Source of the DNA: Catellatospora paridis
GTDB taxonomy: Bacteria > Actinomycetota > Actinomycetes > Mycobacteriales > Micromonosporaceae
Length of the DNA stretch: 64,000 bases
Assembly (NCBI RefSeq): GCF_009720365.1
Contig: NZ_ML769314.1
Span: 487,264-551,263, forward strand
Direction of reading: 5' to 3'
The notes under the pieces are model-generated. The model worked only from the letters and a program-made list of their open reading frames with translations. It ran no database searches and had not been told where the DNA came from. Shown here piece after piece: positions 17,388-26,000 of this stretch; the stretch's first letter is position 1; each line of letters begins with the position of its first letter. Made by a program: the position numbers and the translations under genes.

Positions 17388-17919
17388 TCGGGAGGGGGCG
17401 GCCGAGGACGGCGAAGGGGCGGGGGTCGCCGGGGAAGAGCAGGTGGCGGGAGACGTCCACGAAGCCGGTGCGCCGGTACAGCCGCCAGGCGCGGGACGCC
17501 TGCTCGTCGGCCTCGGGGGTGGACAGCAGCGTGGTCGCCGCGCCGGTCATCGCCAGCAGCGCCCGCAGTTGCGCCTCGCCCAGCCCGTGGCCCTGCGCGG
17601 CCGGGCGCACGTGCAGCTCGACCACCTCGAAGCAGTCGGTCAGCCAGCGCTGCCGCGCCGCGGGGTCGAGCACCGCGCTGACCTGGTCGTGCCACCACTG
17701 GCCGGGCTCGGAGTGGTAGCCGTAGGCGAAGCCGAGCAGCTGGCCCATGTCGCTCAGGCTCGCGATGGCCCGGAAGTGAGGCCGGTGCAGGTGCGTGGTG
17801 ATGTAGCCGCGCCGCACGGCCAGGGCCTGGGGGTGGTACGACATGGCCTCGCCGAACACGGTCAGCACGTCGTCCATGCGCCGGCCGAGGTCGTCCGAGG
17901 TCCAGGGGACCAGCCTCAT
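17377..17919 (-). CDS. GNAT-family N-acetyltransferase (Rv2170-like)
   Basis: A 180-residue GCN5-type acyltransferase. The acetyl-CoA-binding region is VVELHVRPAAQGHGLGEAQL (R/Q-x-x-G-x-G/A), followed by the helix LRALLAMTGA and AWRLYRRTGFVDVSRH near the C-terminus. The substrate is unknown. ATG 17919 overlaps the upstream YbaK stop as ATGA, so they are coupled. Gene order suggests equivalence to M. tuberculosis Rv2170. Confidence 0.85.
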   Translation of the reverse strand: MRLVPWTSDDLGRRMDDVLTVFGEAMSYHPQALAVRRGYITTHLHRPHFRAIASLSDMGQLLGFAYGYHSEPGQWWHDQVSAVLDPAARQRWLTDCFEVVELHVRPAAQGHGLGEAQLRALLAMTGAATTLLSTPEADEQASRAWRLYRRTGFVDVSRHLLFPGDPRPFAVLGRPLPMTH

Positions 17920-18416
17920 GCGACCTCCGCCGGTGTCGCCGAGGTGACCCTCAGCAGCTCCGGATAGGTGATCGGGAAGACGGCCTGGGGCACCCCGCCG
18001 GCCGCCCAGATCTCGCCGTATCCGGCGAGCGCGGTGTCGATGAGCGTGCGCACCGGCTTGGGGTGGCCGAGCGGGGCGACGCCGCCGATGACCTGGCCGG
18101 TGTGCTCGCGTACGAACTCGGGGGTGGCCCGGCGCAGCTTGGCGACGCCGAGGTCGGCGGCGACCTTCGCGGTGTCCACCCGGTGCCCGCCGGAGGTCAG
18201 CACCAGCAGCGGCTCGCCGTCGACCTCGAAGATCAGCGAGTTGGCGATCTGCGCGGCCTCGACGCCCAGGGCGGCGGCCGCGGCGGCGGCGGTGTGCACG
18301 CCGTCGTCCAGGACGATCACCCGGCAGCCCGCGCCGGTGTGGTCCCGGGCATCGGCGGCGTCGAGCGCGTGCTGGACTGCGATCACGTTCGGGTGCGACA
18401 ACATCACTCGATCCAT
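17916..18416 (-). CDS. YbaK/ProX-type aminoacyl-tRNA deacylase
   Basis: A 166-residue editing-domain protein that in relatives hydrolyses mischarged tRNAs (for example Cys-tRNA-Pro). Features include LVLTSGGHRVDTAKVAADLG and QVIGGVAPLGHPKPV, the conserved loop of the family. Where E. coli YbaK has its key Lys (AKTL), this protein has Asn59 (QIANSLIF), so activity or substrate may differ. It is the middle gene of an EamA-YbaK-GNAT operon (23-base gap upstream, ATGA overlap downstream). Confidence 0.88.
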   Translation of the reverse strand: MDRVMLSHPNVIAVQHALDAADARDHTGAGCRVIVLDDGVHTAAAAAAALGVEAAQIANSLIFEVDGEPLLVLTSGGHRVDTAKVAADLGVAKLRRATPEFVREHTGQVIGGVAPLGHPKPVRTLIDTALAGYGEIWAAGGVPQAVFPITYPELLRVTSATPAEVA

Positions 18417-18439
18417 GTCTTGGCGTTGGGCGCGGTCGG

Positions 18440-19441
18440 TCAGCGGGTGCTGTGCACGCGAACCGGGTCGGGTGCGACGGCACGGGCTTCATTCTGCCCC
18501 AGCGGCACCGGCTCGATCAGCGCCGCCACGGGCACCCGGGCGGTCTCGGCCAGCGCCACGCCGATCAGCAGCAGCGCGCCGCCGGCCAGCTGCGCCGGGT
18601 TGAGCAACTCGCCCAGGGTGAGCCAGGCCACGGCGGCGGCCAGCACCGGTTCGATCATGCCGAGGATGCCGACGCTCGTCGCGGGCAGGTTCCGCAGCGA
18701 GCCGGCGATCAGCAGGTACGGCACGATGGTGCCGAGGATCAGCAGGTAGGCGCAGAGCAGCCAGAGCGGGGTGCCGCCGTCGGTGTGCCCGCCCAGCGCG
18801 CTCCAGTCGGGGGCGCTGCCGCTGAAGGCCCGGAAGAGCAGGCCGGCCACGGCCGACACGCCGAACGCCCAGCCGGTCAGCGAGACGGTGTCGCGGCTGG
18901 CCACGCCCTTCGCGCCGAGGATGAAGTACGCGGCGAGCAGCACGGCCGCGCCGAGCCCGGCGAGCACGCCGACGCCGTCCAGGCTCAGGTCGCCCCAGAC
19001 CTCGGCGACGCAGGCGAGGCCGAGCAGGCACAGGGCCAGCCCGGCCCACAGCCGCGGGCGCACCGGACGGCGCTGGCCGAAGCGGGCCCACAGCGCCACG
19101 AACAGCGGCGCCGTGTATTCGAACAGCAGCGCGACGCCGACCGGCATGCGGGCGATGGCCACGAAGTAGAGCATCGGCACGGCGAGGAAACCGGTGATGC
19201 CGTATGCGATGAGCAGCGGCAACTGCCGCGCGGTGAGTGCGAACCGGCGCAGCCCGGGGCGCAGCGCCGCGCCCAGCGCGAGCAGCCCGGCGCAGGCGCC
19301 CAGGGCGCGCAGCGTGGTCAGGTCGGGCGCGCTGACCCCGGCCCGCAGGATCAGCTTGGAGACGGTGCCGTTGACGGCGAACAGCAGGCTGGCCAGCGTG
19401 ACCATGGCGATGCCCAGAGCGGGCCGGGGACGGAACGGCAC
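18440..19441 (-). CDS. EamA/RhtA-type drug-metabolite transporter
   Basis: A 333-residue inner-membrane protein with ten predicted spans in two repeated EamA halves (GIAMVTLASLLFAVNGTVSK at the start, VLLAAYFILGAKGV and VGILGMIEPVLAAAVAWL later). Relatives export amino acids or metabolites; the substrate cannot be read here. It starts at GTG 19441, first in an operon with YbaK and the GNAT gene. The SOS boxes at 19544-19583 lie about 100 bases upstream, but they are assigned to the other strand. Confidence 0.88.
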   Translation of the reverse strand: MPFRPRPALGIAMVTLASLLFAVNGTVSKLILRAGVSAPDLTTLRALGACAGLLALGAALRPGLRRFALTARQLPLLIAYGITGFLAVPMLYFVAIARMPVGVALLFEYTAPLFVALWARFGQRRPVRPRLWAGLALCLLGLACVAEVWGDLSLDGVGVLAGLGAAVLLAAYFILGAKGVASRDTVSLTGWAFGVSAVAGLLFRAFSGSAPDWSALGGHTDGGTPLWLLCAYLLILGTIVPYLLIAGSLRNLPATSVGILGMIEPVLAAAVAWLTLGELLNPAQLAGGALLLIGVALAETARVPVAALIEPVPLGQNEARAVAPDPVRVHSTR

Positions 19442-19543
19442 TGTTCGAGGCTACCTGTTGTCATGTGCGGATTCGCATCTGGTCCTTACCTTTGCGGTCC
19501 GGATGGTGACACGGCGCGGGCCAGGGTTTACAACGCGATTTTT

Positions 19544-19583
19544 TCGAACTAACGTTCTACTCGTTGTTCGGACAAGTGTTCGA
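19544..19583 (+). promoter_or_regulatory. Two SOS (LexA) boxes
   Basis: 19544-19559 reads TCGAAC-TAAC-GTTCTA and 19568-19583 reads TCGGAC-AAGT-GTTCGA. Each matches 11 of 12 defined positions of the actinobacterial LexA site TCGAAC-N4-GTTCGA; centres are 24 bases apart. They precede the HEPN-imuA'-imuB-dnaE2 mutagenesis genes, which are SOS-induced in relatives. The first coding start is about 330 bases downstream, leaving a long leader. Confidence 0.8.
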
Positions 19584-19911
19584 TCATGTCTCGGGGGGAG
19601 CGGTTCGCAACCGCGAACTCCGGGCCGGTGTTCGCGGCACCGACCCAGGTCACCGGAGATTCGCGGCTCCGGCGGCCGACCAGGCGGGTGCCATCCGCTG
19701 CCCATCGACCCCCGGGCAGCGGATGGCCGCCCGACCGGCGAGCCGGTCCGGGCGTGGCGTGGGGAAGCTCCACGCCCGGCCGGCAAGCGCTACACCACGT
19801 CTTCCTCCGTGGCTCGGAAAGCGGGCGGTCGCCCGGCCCGGAACGATCCGGGTCCGCGTGACAGCCCTGGGTTCGGCCGGGTATAGGCCGACGATGGAGG
19901 GAGCCGCCGAC
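19584..19911 (+). other. Leader region between SOS boxes and the HEPN gene
   Basis: No convincing gene here. An open frame at 19586-19861 has unnatural Ser/Pro/Arg/Gly-rich composition and no ribosome site. Near its end GTATAGG (19881-19887) could serve as a second, LexA-independent -10 for the HEPN gene. No terminator is seen. Confidence 0.4.
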
Positions 19912-20337
19912 ATGAACGCCACGACGAAGGTGCCGGCCCATCTGCTGCCGCACCGCACTCCGATCGAGCTGATCGTCCTCGCCCGCCGCGGGCTCGCCGA
20001 GGCCCGGGAGACCGGAGGCCACGCGCAGCGCTACGCCACCGCCCACCTCGCCGCACTGCGTGCCGCGGCCGCCGTGATCGCCGCCCGGGCCCTGCCCGCG
20101 CCCGTCCGGCGCCGCCAGATCACCAGCGTGTGGGTGCTGCTGGCCATGGTCGCTCCCGAGCTGAGCGCCTGGTCGTCCCTGTTCTCGTCCGGCGCGGCCA
20201 AGAGATCCGCCGCCGAGGCCGGCATCGCCCGGGTCACCGCCGAGGAGGCGGACACCCTGATGTTGCAGGCCGGCCACTTCGTCGACCTGGTGCAGGAGGC
20301 GCTGGATCTCGCGATCCAGCCCGTGCTCGCGAGCTGA
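19912..20337 (+). CDS. SAV_6107-type HEPN domain protein
   Basis: A 141-residue helical protein of the HEPN-like family commonly found just upstream of actinobacterial imuA'/imuB/dnaE2 genes. It shows LIVLARRGLAEARET, the helix AALRAAAAVIAARAL, and VWVLLAMVAPELSAWSSLFS typical of that group. The Rx4-6H RNase motif of toxic HEPN proteins is not evident, so a structural or regulatory role in the mutagenesis cassette is more likely. ATG 19912 is chosen for the GGAGGG ten bases upstream; ATG 19894 is in frame. Confidence 0.75.
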   Translation: MNATTKVPAHLLPHRTPIELIVLARRGLAEARETGGHAQRYATAHLAALRAAAAVIAARALPAPVRRRQITSVWVLLAMVAPELSAWSSLFSSGAAKRSAAEAGIARVTAEEADTLMLQAGHFVDLVQEALDLAIQPVLAS

Positions 20338-20496
20338 CGCTCACGAGGTGAGTCCGGGCCCGCGGGGGTGGGCCCGCGCCCGACCGGGCGCACCTCGGAC
20401 AGCTCGTCCCCGGCGCCGCCCGCCTGCGGTCCGCCGGGGACGAGCCGCCGGGGATCAGAACGACCGATATCCACGCACGACGGGGGGATGAACGCC

Positions 20497-21267
20497 ATGA
20501 CGGGGCTGAGCCAGGCCCGGTCAATGGAGTTGCAGCACGCTTCGGTGCGGCGCGCCAGCGACCTCACCGACGAGCAGGCCGGGCTGGGCACGGACCGGAT
20601 GCTGCCGGTGCTGCCCGAGCTGCGCGAGCTGCTGCCCGGCCGGGGGCTGCGCCGGGGCAGCACGATCGCGGTCGCCTCGACCGACGCGCCCGACTGTGGC
20701 GGCACCACCTCGCTGCTCCTGGCCCTGCTGTCCGCCGCGTCGTCCGCCGGTTCCTGGTGCGCCGTGGTCGGGCTGCCGAGCCTGGGCCTGGCCGCCGCCG
20801 CGGAGATGGGCATCGCCCTGGACCGGCTGGCGCTCGTGCCGCACCCCGGCCCGCAGTGGACCACGGTCGTCGGCGCGCTGCTCGACGGGTTTGACGTGGT
20901 GGTGGCCGCCCCGACCGGGCCGGTCGCCGCGTCCGTACGCCAGCAGCTCGCCGCCCGCGCCCGCCAGCGCGGCAGCGTGCTGGTGCCGTTCGGCGGCGGG
21001 TGGGAGGGCGCCGACGTGGTGCTGTCCCCGGTCGAGGGCATGTGGATCGGGCTGGGCCGGGGCCACGGCCGGCTGCGTGCCCGCGAACTGACCGTCTCGG
21101 CTCGGGGTCGGGGGGCCGCGGGCCGCCCGCGCCGGGTCACCATGTGGCTGCCCGCGCCGTCCGGGCCGGCCGTCCCGGCGTCCGAACCCGTGACCGTGTC
21201 ACCGTCGCGGCCGCTGCCCCAGACCGAGGGGCAGAGCCGGGGCCACCTGCGAGTGGTGCAGGGATGA
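20497..21267 (+). CDS. imuA': ImuA' (RecA/SulA-like accessory factor of translesion synthesis)
   Basis: A 256-residue RecA-fold protein lacking a classical Walker A loop. It shows LRELLPGRGLRRGSTIAVAS, VVGLPSLGLAAAAEMGIALD and LDGFDVVVAAPTGPVAA. It works with ImuB and DnaE2 in damage-induced mutagenesis. ATG 20497 is chosen because GGGGGG lies nine bases upstream; ATG 20488 is in frame but abuts that site. The stop overlaps a 35-codon micro-ORF (ATGA), which in turn overlaps imuB. Confidence 0.85.
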   Translation: MTGLSQARSMELQHASVRRASDLTDEQAGLGTDRMLPVLPELRELLPGRGLRRGSTIAVASTDAPDCGGTTSLLLALLSAASSAGSWCAVVGLPSLGLAAAAEMGIALDRLALVPHPGPQWTTVVGALLDGFDVVVAAPTGPVAASVRQQLAARARQRGSVLVPFGGGWEGADVVLSPVEGMWIGLGRGHGRLRARELTVSARGRGAAGRPRRVTMWLPAPSGPAVPASEPVTVSPSRPLPQTEGQSRGHLRVVQG

Positions 21268-21371
21268 CCGGGGTGCCGCAACCTGCCGGGGCGGTGCCGA
21301 TCGAGCTCGCGGGTGAGGTGATGCCGCACCCGGCGGGCAGCGGCCGGGCCCGGCCGCCGGTGGTGCGTTGA
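21264..21371 (+). CDS. 35-codon micro-ORF bridging imuA' and imuB
   Basis: ATG 21264 overlaps the imuA' stop (ATGA), and its TGA (21369-21371) overlaps the imuB ATG (TGATG). The peptide would be MTGVPQPAGAVPIELAGEVM plus a 15-residue Pro/Arg/Gly/Ala/Val-rich tail. It could be a genuine small protein or simply a re-initiation bridge keeping ribosomes on the message through the gap to imuB. It has no recognised motif. Confidence 0.35.
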   Translation: MTGVPQPAGAVPIELAGEVMPHPAGSGRARPPVVR

Positions 21372-22900
21372 TGGGCGACGCCGCCCAGCGCACCATGCTC
21401 GTCTGGTGTCCGGACTGGCCGGTCATCGCCGCCGACCTGCTCGACGGGGTGCCCGCGCACCGGCCGGTCGCGGTGTTGCACGCCAACCGGGTCGTCGCCT
21501 CCTCCGCCGCCGCCCGCGCCGAAGGGGTGCGCCGAGGCCTGCACAAACGCGAGGCGCAGAGCAGGTGCCCGCAGGTGATCGTGATCGACTACGACCCGGT
21601 TCGCGACGTGCGGGCCTTCGAACCCGTGGTCGCCGCCGTGGAGGAGATCGCTGCCTCGGTGGCGGTGCTGCGCGCGGGCGTCTGCGCGTTCGCCGCCCGC
21701 GGCCCGGCCCGCTACTTCGGCGGCGAGGAGGTCGCCGCCGAGCGCATCGTCGAGCAGGTTGCGCAGGAGTGCGGGGTGGAGGCCCAGATCGGCGTCGCTG
21801 ACGGGACGTTCGCCGCGCTGCTGGCCGCCCGGGCCGGGCGGATCATCGCCCCCGGGCAGACCGCCGCCTTCCTGGCCGCGATGCCGGTGACCACCCTGGA
21901 CCGGCCCGCGTTGACCAGCCTGCTGCGGCGGCTCGGGGTGCATACCCTCGGGGCCTTCGCCGACCTGCCGCCCAGCGACGTGCTGGCCCGGTTCGGGCTC
22001 GACGCCGCGCTCGCGCAACGCCTGGCCGCGGGTCGCGACGACCGGCCGCTCGCGGTCCGCCAGGCCCCGCCCGAGTTGGAGGTCGAGGAGCGCTACGACG
22101 AGCCGGTGGACCGCGTCGACAGCGCTGCCTTCGCCGCGCGGGCGCTGGCCGAGCGGCTGCACGAGCGGCTCGCCGGATACGGCATGGCGGCCACCCGGCT
22201 GGCCATCAGTGCGGTCACCGCCGACGGCCGCGAGCTGCACCGGGTGTGGCGCCACGACGGCGTGCTCACCGCGCAGGCCATCGCCGACCGCACCCGCTGG
22301 CAGCTGGAGGGGTGGATCACCCAGCGCCGGATGACCGCCGGGATCATCGCGCTGCGGCTCATCCCGGACGGGCTCGTCCAGCAGGCCGGACTACAGGCCG
22401 GGCTGTGGGGCGACGTCGGGCAGGAACGCGACCGGGCGCACCGGGCGCTGCACCGGGTGCAGGGCATCCTCGGTCCGGAGGCGGTGGTGACCGGGGTGCT
22501 CGGCGGCGGCCGTGACCCCGACGTGCAGGCCACCCTGGTGCCGTGGGGTGACGAGCGGACCCCGCAGCGACCGGCCGGCCCGTGGCCCGGCCGCCTGCCG
22601 CCGCCCTCACCGGCCGTGGTGCTACCGGAGCCGCAGCCGGTGCAGCTGCTCGACGCCTCCGGCGAGGTGCTGCGGGTCAGCGCCCGGCTGGAGCTCAGCG
22701 CCCCGCCGGCCCGACTGGTCTGGGAGGGCCGGAAGATCGAGGTGACCGGCTGGGCGGGCCCCTGGCCGGTGGAGGAGCAGTGGTGGGACGGCCGCCGCAC
22801 CCACCGCTCCGCCCGCCTCCAGATCCTCCTGTCGACCGGCCGAGCCCTCCTGCTCACCCTCAACGCCGGCCAATGGTCCATAACCCTCCACTTCGACTGA
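21371..22900 (+). CDS. imuB: ImuB, catalytically inactive Y-family polymerase homologue
   Basis: A 509-residue Y-family protein that recruits DnaE2 to damaged forks through beta-clamp contacts. The N-terminal MLVWCPDWPVIAADLL replaces the catalytic DxDxFFAxVE of active polymerases, and the central segment AARGPARYFGGEEVAAERIV lacks the SxDE catalytic pair. A helix-hairpin region (LRRLGVHTLGAFADLPPSDV) and a little-finger domain follow, then a Pro-rich linker and C-terminal domain. ATG 21371 overlaps the micro-ORF stop. A palindrome starts 18 bases after its stop. Confidence 0.9.
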   Translation: MGDAAQRTMLVWCPDWPVIAADLLDGVPAHRPVAVLHANRVVASSAAARAEGVRRGLHKREAQSRCPQVIVIDYDPVRDVRAFEPVVAAVEEIAASVAVLRAGVCAFAARGPARYFGGEEVAAERIVEQVAQECGVEAQIGVADGTFAALLAARAGRIIAPGQTAAFLAAMPVTTLDRPALTSLLRRLGVHTLGAFADLPPSDVLARFGLDAALAQRLAAGRDDRPLAVRQAPPELEVEERYDEPVDRVDSAAFAARALAERLHERLAGYGMAATRLAISAVTADGRELHRVWRHDGVLTAQAIADRTRWQLEGWITQRRMTAGIIALRLIPDGLVQQAGLQAGLWGDVGQERDRAHRALHRVQGILGPEAVVTGVLGGGRDPDVQATLVPWGDERTPQRPAGPWPGRLPPPSPAVVLPEPQPVQLLDASGEVLRVSARLELSAPPARLVWEGRKIEVTGWAGPWPVEEQWWDGRRTHRSARLQILLSTGRALLLTLNAGQWSITLHFD

Positions 22901-22917
22901 CCCACCCCGACCCCTCC

Positions 22918-22984
22918 CGCGTTGATCATGAAGTTGTGGCGGCGACACGCCGTCGAGCCGTGCCATAGGTTCATGATCAACGCG
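22918..22984. repeat. Palindromic element D (15-bp perfect arms) after imuB
   Basis: CGCGTTGATCATGAA (22918-22932) is perfectly repeated in reverse complement at 22970-22984, around a 37-base centre containing CGACACGCC. It lies between the imuB stop and dnaE2, and would make a hairpin at the imuB 3' end. If it terminates, dnaE2 needs its own promoter, which fits the -10 at 23017. Confidence 0.85.
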
Positions 22985-23016
22985 ACCCCCGGGCCGGGTG
23001 GTGAGCTGGGGGTTAG

Positions 23017-23022
23017 TACAGT
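23017..23022 (+). promoter_or_regulatory. Likely -10 element of dnaE2 (leaderless start)
   Basis: TACAGT lies seven bases before the dnaE2 GTG at 23030, which places the transcript start at or next to the start codon. No clear -35 or ribosome site is seen. Single-hexamer evidence only. Confidence 0.45.
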
Positions 23023-23029
23023 TGTTCGA

Positions 23030-26000
23030 GTGGGGTTCGATAGTCAGAACCAGTTGCCCTGGGCGGAGCTGGAGCGGCGGATGCGGGGCGGCCAGGTGGT
23101 CGATCCGCTGGTCGCCGACGGAGGGGATGCGCCGGGGTTCTCGCGGAAGCGGGAGCCGTATCGGGCCGAGCGGATCGAACGGCCGAAGACGGCGGTGCCG
23201 TACGCGGAGCTGCACTGTCATACCAATTTCAGTTTTCTGGACGGGGCCAGTGATCCGGAGGAGCTGGTCGCCGAGGCGGTCCGGCTGGGGCTGGAGGCGC
23301 TGGCCATCACCGACCACGACGGGTTCTACGGGGTGGTGCGGTTCGCGGAGGCGGCGAGGGAGCACGGGCTGCCGACCGTGTTCGGGGCGGAGCTGAACCT
23401 GGCCGGCCTGCCGCGGGGCGGGGGACCGCCGGATCCGGCGGGCACCCATCTGCTTGCGCTGGCCCGGGGGCCGGAGGGGTATGCCAAGCTCGCCCGGACC
23501 CTGTCCGAGGCGCACCTGCTGGGCGGCGAGAAGGGGCGGCCGAAGTACGAGCTGGAGAAGATCGCCGAGACCCTCAAAGGCAGCGCGGTGATCCTGACCG
23601 GGTGCCGGAAGGGCGCGGTGCCGCATGCGCTGCTCACCGAGGGGGTGGAGGCGGCCGCGCGGGAGCTGGACCGGCTGGCCTACCTGTTCGGCGCGGAGAA
23701 CGTGGTGGTGGAGCTGACCGACCACGCCGACCCGTCCGACGGCGACCGCAACGAGGTCCTGGCGCACCTGGCGCAGCGGGCCGGGCTGCCCGTGCTCGCC
23801 ACCAACAACGTGCACTACCACGCCCCGGCGCGGCGGCGGCTGGCCACGGTGACCGCGGCGGTGCGCGCCCGCACCAGCCTGGACCAGATCGACGGCTACC
23901 TGCCCGCGGCGGCTACCGCGCACCTGCGAACGGGTGCGGAGATGGCGGCCCGGTTCGCGGCGATGCCGTATCCGGGCGCGGACCGCGCGGTGGCGTACGC
24001 CGCGGAGCTGGGTAAACAGCTGGCGTTCGACCTGCGGCTGGTCGCCCCGAAGCTGCCGCCGTTCACCGACGAGGACGGCAACCGGGTCGACGAGGTGGCC
24101 TACCTGCGCGAGCGCACCTACGAGGGGGCCGCGCAGCGGTACGGGCCGCGGCAGGCGTACCCGGAGGCGTACGAGCGCATCGAGCACGAGCTGAAGATGA
24201 TCGAGCAGTTGGAGTTCCCCGGCTACTTCCTGGTGGTCTGGGACATCGTCCGGTTCTGCCGGGAGGTGGACATCTACTGCCAGGGGCGGGGGTCGGCGGC
24301 GAACTCGGCGGTCTGCTACGCGCTGCGGATCACCAACGTGGACCCGGTCGGCGGCGAGGGCGGCCTGCTGTTCGAGCGCTTCCTGGCCCCGGAGCGCGAC
24401 GGGCCGCCCGACATCGACGTCGACATCGAGTCCGACCGGCGCGAGGAGGTCATCCAGTACGTCTACCGGCGCTACGACCGGCAGCACACCGCGCAGGTCG
24501 CCAACGTGATCTCGTACCGGCCGCGGTCGGCGGTGCGCGACGTGGCCCGCGCGTTCGGCTTCTCGGCGGGGCAGCAGGACGCCTGGAGCAAGCAGATCGA
24601 CCGCTGGCACGGGGTGTCGGCCAAGGACGTCGACGGTATCCCGGAGCACGTGCTGGAGTACGCCAACGAGCTGCTCAACGCCCCTCGCCACCTGGGCATC
24701 CACTCCGGTGGCATGGTCATCTGCGACCGGCCGGTGATCGAGGTGTGCCCGGTGGAGTGGGCGCGCATGCCCGGCCGCACCGTGCTGCAGTGGGACAAGG
24801 ACGACTGCGCGGCGGTGGACCTGGTCAAGTTCGACCTGCTGGGGCTGGGCATGCTGTCGGCGCTGCACTACGCGTTCGACTTCCTGGGCCAGGAGCTGGA
24901 CCTCGGCGATCTCAAGCCGGACGACCCCGAGGTGTACGAGATGCTGTGCCGCGCCGACACCGTCGGGGTGTTCCAGGTGGAGAGCCGGGCGCAGATGTCG
25001 ACGCTGCCGCGGCTGCGCCCGGAGCGCTTCTACGACCTGGTGGTGGAGGTGGCGCTGATCCGGCCGGGCCCGATCCAGGGTGGTTCGGTGCACCCGTTCA
25101 TCCGGCGCAAGAACGGGCTGGAGCCGGTGGACATCCCGCACCCGCGGATGCACAACTCGCTGGCCCGGACCCTGGGCGTGCCGCTGTTCCAGGAGCAGAT
25201 GATGCAGCTGGCCATCGACGTGGCCGACTTCACCCCGGTGGAGGCCGACCAGCTGCGCCGGGCGATGGGCTCCAAGCGGTCCATGGACAAGATGGAACGC
25301 CTGCGCGAGCGCCTGTTCGAGGGTATGGCCCGCAACGGGATCGAGCCGGAGCTGGCCGACGACATCTACGCCAAGCTCGCCGCGTTCGCCAACTACGGCT
25401 TCCCGGAGAGCCACGCGATCAGCTTCGCCTACCTGGTGTACGCCAGCGCCTGGCTCAAGCGGTACCACCCGGCGGCGTTCTGCGCGGCGCTGCTCGGGGC
25501 GCAGCCGATGGGCTTCTACTCGCCGCAGTCGCTGGTCGACGACGCCCGGCGGCACGGGGTGCAGGTGCGCCGCCCGGACATCAACGCAAGCCTGGTCAAG
25601 GCCAACATCGAGTGGGCGGCGGGGGACCGGTCGGGCAGCGTGCCGGGGGAGCAGCCGTCGCAGTGGGGGCTGGGCGGCCCGGCGGTGCGGCTCGGCCTGG
25701 ACAGCGTGCGCACGCTGGGGGAGGACGTCGCGAAACGGATCGTGGAAGAGCGCGAGCGCGCCGGGGCGTACGCCGACATGACCGATCTGGCCCGGCGGGC
25801 CGGCCTGCCCGCGACCCAGCTGGAGGCGCTGGCCACCGCGGACGCCTTCGCCTGTTTCGGCCTGGACCGGCGGGCGGCGCTGTGGGCGGCGGGCGCGGCC
25901 GCCACCGACACCCCCGACCGGCTGCCCGGCACGGTCGTCGGCGTGCACGCGCCGACCCTGCCCGGCATGGACGCGGTGGACAAGCTGGTGGCGGACGTAT

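Noticed and set aside
19586-19861. 91-codon frame just after the SOS boxes
   Set aside because: Unnatural composition, no ribosome site and no motif.
23025-23040. LexA-like sequence at the dnaE2 start (TTCGAG...GTTCGA)
   Set aside because: The left half does not match TCGAAC at the required spacing; it is a direct repeat of TTCGA rather than a dyad.
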